Shown piece after piece: positions 6,059 to 9,138 of a stretch of DNA of 9,138 bases. This DNA comes from Bacteroidota bacterium. Its GTDB lineage: Bacteria; Bacteroidota; Bacteroidia; Flavobacteriales_D; Crocinitomicaceae. The DNA lies in the NCBI GenBank assembly GCA_006226555.1, contig SBGS01000085.1, positions 1 to 9,138 on the forward strand. Reading direction: 5' to 3'. The translations under genes were made by a program, and so were the position numbers. How positions within the stretch are numbered: the first letter of the stretch is position 1; every line of letters starts with the position of its first letter. The notes beneath the pieces were generated by a model. The model made no database searches. It worked only from the letters and a program-made list of their open reading frames with translations, and was not told where the DNA came from.

Positions 6059-6808
6059 TTATTCTGCTGACAATGATGCCTTTAAGTATTCACGGTTCAT
6101 TCGGGCGATATTTTCAAGAGAAATTCCCTTTGGACACTCTACTTCACACGCTCCTGTATTTGTACAGTTTCCGAAACCTTCTTTATCCATTTGTTCTACC
6201 ATGTTCAATACACGCTGTTTCGCCTCAACCTTACCTTGTGGTAATAAGGCAAACTGTGAAACTTTAGCAGAAACGAATAACATCGCGGATGCATTTTTAC
6301 ATGCTGCAACACATGCACCACAACCGATACATGTGGCAGCGTCAAACGCTTTATCTGCATCATCTTTTGGAACCGGAATAGCATTCGCATCTTGGGTATT
6401 ACCGGAAGTATTTACGGAGATAAATCCACCAGCGTGCTGTATACGATCAAAAGCACTTCGGTCTACAACAAGATCCTTGATGATAGGGAAACCTTTTGCT
6501 CTGAATGGTTCTACATAAATGGTGTCACCATCGTTGAACTTACGCATGTGCAATTGACAAGTAGTTACACCCCTGTCCGGACCATGCGGCTCACCATTGA
6601 TGTACATCGAACACATACCACAAATTCCTTCGCGACAATCGTGATCAAAAGCAACAGGCTCCTGTCCTTCAGCGATCAACTGTTCGTTCAATACGTCCAT
6701 CATTTCCAGGAAGGACATGTGTTCCGAAACGTTGTCCAATTGATAAGTTTCGAGTCTTCCTTTATCGTTAGCGCTCTTCTGACGCCATACTTTCAATGTT
6801 AATTTCAT
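6059..6808 (-). CDS. sdhB: Succinate dehydrogenase/fumarate reductase iron-sulfur subunit
   Basis: This 249-residue subunit carries electrons from the flavin of SdhA to the quinone site in the membrane. All cluster ligands are present. The N-terminal ferredoxin-like domain has DCREGICGMC with Cys58, Cys63 and Cys66, plus Cys84, for the [2Fe-2S] centre. The C-terminal domain has CIGCGACVAAC (Cys160, 163, 166, 170) and NCTNTGACEVECPKGIS (Cys215, 221, 225) for the [4Fe-4S] and [3Fe-4S] centres. By analogy with E. coli SdhB, Cys160/163/166/225 would bind the [4Fe-4S] and Cys170/215/221 the [3Fe-4S]. Length is normal. The ATG lies only 9 bp after the sdhA stop, so the two are co-translated in one operon, and the terminator at 6013-6040 follows. 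Whether the complex mainly oxidises succinate or reduces fumarate cannot be told from sequence; an aerobic role is the usual one. Confidence 0.96.
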   Translation of the reverse strand: MKLTLKVWRQKSANDKGRLETYQLDNVSEHMSFLEMMDVLNEQLIAEGQEPVAFDHDCREGICGMCSMYINGEPHGPDRGVTTCQLHMRKFNDGDTIYVEPFRAKGFPIIKDLVVDRSAFDRIQHAGGFISVNTSGNTQDANAIPVPKDDADKAFDAATCIGCGACVAACKNASAMLFVSAKVSQFALLPQGKVEAKQRVLNMVEQMDKEGFGNCTNTGACEVECPKGISLENIARMNREYLKASLSAE

Positions 6809-6817
6809 GACTCTGGA

Positions 6818-8821
6818 TTATTTGTATGAGCGTTGTTTTAGCTCAATATCGTTAAACGTCAATTCTTCTTTATGCAGGACTTGCTTACCTGACTCACCAG
6901 TCCACTCCCATGCTGCTACAAAAGCAAAGTTTTTATCATCTCGCAATGCTTCTCCTTCTTCTGTTTGAGATTCTTCTCGGAAGTGACCACCACAAGACTC
7001 TGTACGTTGAAGCGCATCGATAGCAAACAACTCACCAAGCTCAAGGAAGTCCTCTACTCGTGTAGCTTTTTCAAGCTCAGGATTCAACTCGTTCATACTT
7101 CCAGGTACGAATACATCCTTATAGAACTCTTCACGGATCTGTCTGATCTCTTCGATCGCTTCTTTCAATCCTTGCTCGTTTCGGGCCATTCCAACTTTAT
7201 CCCACATTACTTTACCAAGTCTCTTGTGGAAGTGATCGACAGACTTTGTTCCTTTATTATTGATGAAGCGCTCTAAACGCTCACGGACTTCTTTCTCCGC
7301 GGCTTCAAATTCTGGAAGCTCGGTAGAAATTCGTCCAGTACGGATATCGTGAGCAAGGTAATCCCCAATAGTGTATGGAAGAACGAAGTATCCATCTGCT
7401 AATCCCTGCATCAAAGCGGATGCTCCAAGACGGTTCGCACCGTGATCTGAGAAGTTTGCTTCACCTGCAGCATAACAACCTGGAATTGTTGTCATCAAAT
7501 TGTAATCAACCCAGATACCACCCATAGTATAGTGTACCGCAGGGTAGATCATCATCGGAGTTTTATATGGATTATCGTCGGTGATCTTTTCATACATCTG
7601 GAACAAGTTACCATACTTTGCCTCGATCACAGCTTCTCCAAGCTCTCTGATTCGGTCTTCTGATGCATCAACCTCTCCGATGATCGTAGCTTTTTCTCGA
7701 CCATAACGCATGATGGCAGAAGAGAAATCCAAGTAAACCGCTTCACCTGTTTTATTCACACCAAATCCGGCATCACAACGCTCTTTTGCTGCTCTCGATG
7801 CAACGTCTCGAGGTACGAGGTTACCAAATGAAGGGTATCTTCTTTCCAAATAGTAATCGCGTTCCTCTTCGCTAAGATCTGTTGGCTTTTTCTTACCGTT
7901 TCTGATTGCCTCTGCGTCTTCCAGTGTTTTTGGAACCCAGATACGACCATCGTTACGCAATGACTCAGACATCAATGTCAGCTTTGATTGATAGTCTCCG
8001 GAACGAGGAATACACGTTGGGTGAATCTGAGTGTAACATGGGTTAGCGAAGTAAGCTCCACGACGGTGAATTCTCCAAGCAGCAGTAACATTCGATCCCA
8101 TTGCATTGGTGGAAAGGAAGAACACGTTTCCGTATCCTCCGGATGCGATCACTACTGCGTGTGCAGAATGCCTTTCAAGCTCACCGGTAACAAGGTTTCT
8201 GGCAATAATTCCACGCGCCTTTCCGTCAACGATCACAAGGTCAAGCATTTCGTGACGGTTATACATCTTGATCTTACCCTTACCGATCTGCCTGTTCATT
8301 GCTGAATAAGCTCCAAGCAACAGCTGCTGTCCTGTCTGACCTTTCGCGTAGAAAGTACGTGATACAAGAACACCACCAAAAGAACGGTTGTCGAGAAGAC
8401 CTCCGTAGTCGCGAGCGAAAGGAACCCCTTGTGCAACACACTGGTCGATTATGTTTGCTGATACTTCTGCTAAGCGATACACGTTCGCTTCACGCGCACG
8501 GTAGTCACCTCCTTTTACAGTATCATAGAACAAACGATAAGTTGAGTCTCCATCATTTTGGTAGTTCTTAGCAGCGTTGATACCTCCTTGTGCAGCAATC
8601 GAGTGTGCACGACGAGGAGAATCCTGAAAAGCAAAAGCCTTCACGTTGTATCCAAGCTCTGCTAAAGAAGCTGCAGCAGAACCTCCAGCAAGACCTGTAC
8701 CTACGACGATAACATCTATAAGACGCTTGTTCGCCGGGTTAACAACATTGATCTTGTTTTTATGATTGGTCCACTTTTGAGCTATTGGACCTTCTGGTAT
8801 TTTTGAGTCTAAAACCGACAT
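6818..8821 (-). CDS. sdhA: Succinate dehydrogenase/fumarate reductase flavoprotein subunit
   Basis: A 667-residue catalytic subunit that interconverts succinate and fumarate at the inner face of the membrane. The FAD-binding Rossmann motif GTGLAGGSAAASLAE is at 41-55. His73 in AHSIAAQGG is the expected covalent flavin attachment site. Predicted substrate-site residues by family alignment are His267 (QIHPTCI), Arg338 (VPRDVASR), His430 (HYTMGG) and Arg464 (NRLGASAL). The C-terminal helical domain includes ESCGGHFREES around 608-618. The protein is longer than E. coli SdhA (588), as is usual for the B-type enzyme of Bacteroidota. It starts 20 bp after the sdhC stop, with GTGAAGAT just before the ATG as a weak ribosome-binding site, and ends 9 bp before sdhB. 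No key residue is missing. Confidence 0.97.
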   Translation of the reverse strand: MSVLDSKIPEGPIAQKWTNHKNKINVVNPANKRLIDVIVVGTGLAGGSAAASLAELGYNVKAFAFQDSPRRAHSIAAQGGINAAKNYQNDGDSTYRLFYDTVKGGDYRAREANVYRLAEVSANIIDQCVAQGVPFARDYGGLLDNRSFGGVLVSRTFYAKGQTGQQLLLGAYSAMNRQIGKGKIKMYNRHEMLDLVIVDGKARGIIARNLVTGELERHSAHAVVIASGGYGNVFFLSTNAMGSNVTAAWRIHRRGAYFANPCYTQIHPTCIPRSGDYQSKLTLMSESLRNDGRIWVPKTLEDAEAIRNGKKKPTDLSEEERDYYLERRYPSFGNLVPRDVASRAAKERCDAGFGVNKTGEAVYLDFSSAIMRYGREKATIIGEVDASEDRIRELGEAVIEAKYGNLFQMYEKITDDNPYKTPMMIYPAVHYTMGGIWVDYNLMTTIPGCYAAGEANFSDHGANRLGASALMQGLADGYFVLPYTIGDYLAHDIRTGRISTELPEFEAAEKEVRERLERFINNKGTKSVDHFHKRLGKVMWDKVGMARNEQGLKEAIEEIRQIREEFYKDVFVPGSMNELNPELEKATRVEDFLELGELFAIDALQRTESCGGHFREESQTEEGEALRDDKNFAFVAAWEWTGESGKQVLHKEELTFNDIELKQRSYK

Positions 8822-8841
8822 ATCTTCACGTTTTTAGTTCG

Positions 8842-9138
8842 TTATTTCGAAAGGAAAATTAAAATAGGAATGATCGCAAATGCTGCCGGTACAAGTACCG
8901 AGAACATTTTTCCAAAACCTTTGATCAATCCATTATACCTGCGGTGATTCATTCCTAAAGTCTGGAATGCCGAAGCGAATCCATGCCATAGGTGGAAACC
9001 TAAAACAAGCATTGCTAAAACATAAATACCAACAGCAGCTACAGCCATTTCATTTTTTCCAAGCTCGTCTCCAAGCTCTTTGGATTTGTCATGACCAAAG
9101 AAGGCATACACTAGAGAGTGCAGGTCTTTATAACCTTC
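8842..9138 (-). CDS. sdhC: Succinate dehydrogenase cytochrome b subunit, C-terminal part (B-type, SdhC/FrdC)
   Basis: The frame is open to the window edge, so this is the last 98 residues of a subunit normally about 220-240 residues long. A GTG at 9109-9111 is an internal valine codon, not the start. Two membrane helices are visible. One runs from about MAVAAVGIY through LGFHLWHGFASAF, with a conserved His-rich motif followed by QTLGMNH. The second is VLVPAAFAIIPILIFL near the C terminus. These match helices IV and V of the five-helix diheme cytochrome b of B-type complexes (as in Wolinella FrdC and Bacillus SdhC). The His of WHG, codon 8983-8985, is the likely heme ligand equivalent to Wolinella His182. 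The subunit anchors SdhA/SdhB to the membrane and is expected to pass electrons to or from menaquinone. The operon promoter lies outside the window. Confidence 0.93.
   Translation of the reverse strand, partial: EGYKDLHSLVYAFFGHDKSKELGDELGKNEMAVAAVGIYVLAMLVLGFHLWHGFASAFQTLGMNHRRYNGLIKGFGKMFSVLVPAAFAIIPILIFLSK

Noticed and set aside
6000..6518. Plus-strand ORF of 172 residues opposite the end of sdhB
   Set aside because: It runs through the sdhB terminator hairpin and lies antisense to a certain gene; its composition matches a shadow reading and no family motif is visible.
6392..6802. Plus-strand ORF of 136 residues opposite sdhB
   Set aside because: It is wholly antisense to sdhB, whose cluster cysteines prove the minus-strand frame, and it has no recognisable domain.
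9109..9111. GTG as the start of the cytochrome b subunit
   Set aside because: The frame stays open to the window edge, and an 89-residue protein with two helices would be too short for this family; the gene is cut by the window.

Overview
The window is a stretch of ordinary chromosome from a member of the Bacteroidota, most likely a Flavobacteriales-type lineage. Four things point that way: the long three-domain form of IspG; a secreted protein with a C-terminal type IX secretion (T9SS) sorting domain; a small outer-membrane beta-barrel protein of the kind common in that phylum; and a B-type succinate dehydrogenase operon ordered sdhC-sdhA-sdhB. Base composition is moderate and even, most starts lack a strong Shine-Dalgarno sequence, and no mobile element, tRNA, rRNA or CRISPR is visible. 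The genus cannot be fixed from this sequence.

Layout. Bases 1-348 (+) are the 3' end of mnmG (tRNA wobble-uridine modification), which runs convergently into ispG (485-2413, -), an isoprenoid-precursor enzyme of the MEP pathway. A 42-bp divergent gap holding a 7-bp inverted repeat separates ispG from a rightward group: an MmcQ/YjbR-family protein (2456-2809), an S4 RNA-binding protein of the HslR type that overlaps it by 20 bp (2790-3164), and an outer-membrane beta-barrel protein (3213-4073). A strong, probably bidirectional terminator (4095-4118) lies between that gene and a convergent leftward gene (4142-5935) for a large exported protein with a signal peptide, a protease-associated (PA) domain and a T9SS type A sorting domain, but no recognisable catalytic domain. 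Next comes the leftward succinate dehydrogenase operon: sdhB (6059-6808), sdhA (6818-8821) and the C-terminal 98 residues of sdhC (8842-9138, cut by the window edge), closed by a rho-independent terminator at 6013-6040.

How the genes fit together. The Sdh subunits form one membrane complex linking succinate/fumarate conversion to the quinone pool; the visible 3' end of sdhC carries two membrane helices and a conserved heme-ligand region. MnmG and the S4 protein concern tRNA and ribosomes, IspG feeds isoprenoid (including quinone) synthesis, and the two envelope proteins are cell-surface or secreted. Apart from the sdh operon and the overlapping MmcQ/S4 pair, the neighbours look like housekeeping genes that happen to be adjacent. 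No new multi-gene system is apparent. The least understood items are the PA-only T9SS cargo protein and the acidic N-terminal extension of the beta-barrel protein. There is no gene-free stretch above 300 bases; the largest gaps are 349-484 and 5936-6058.
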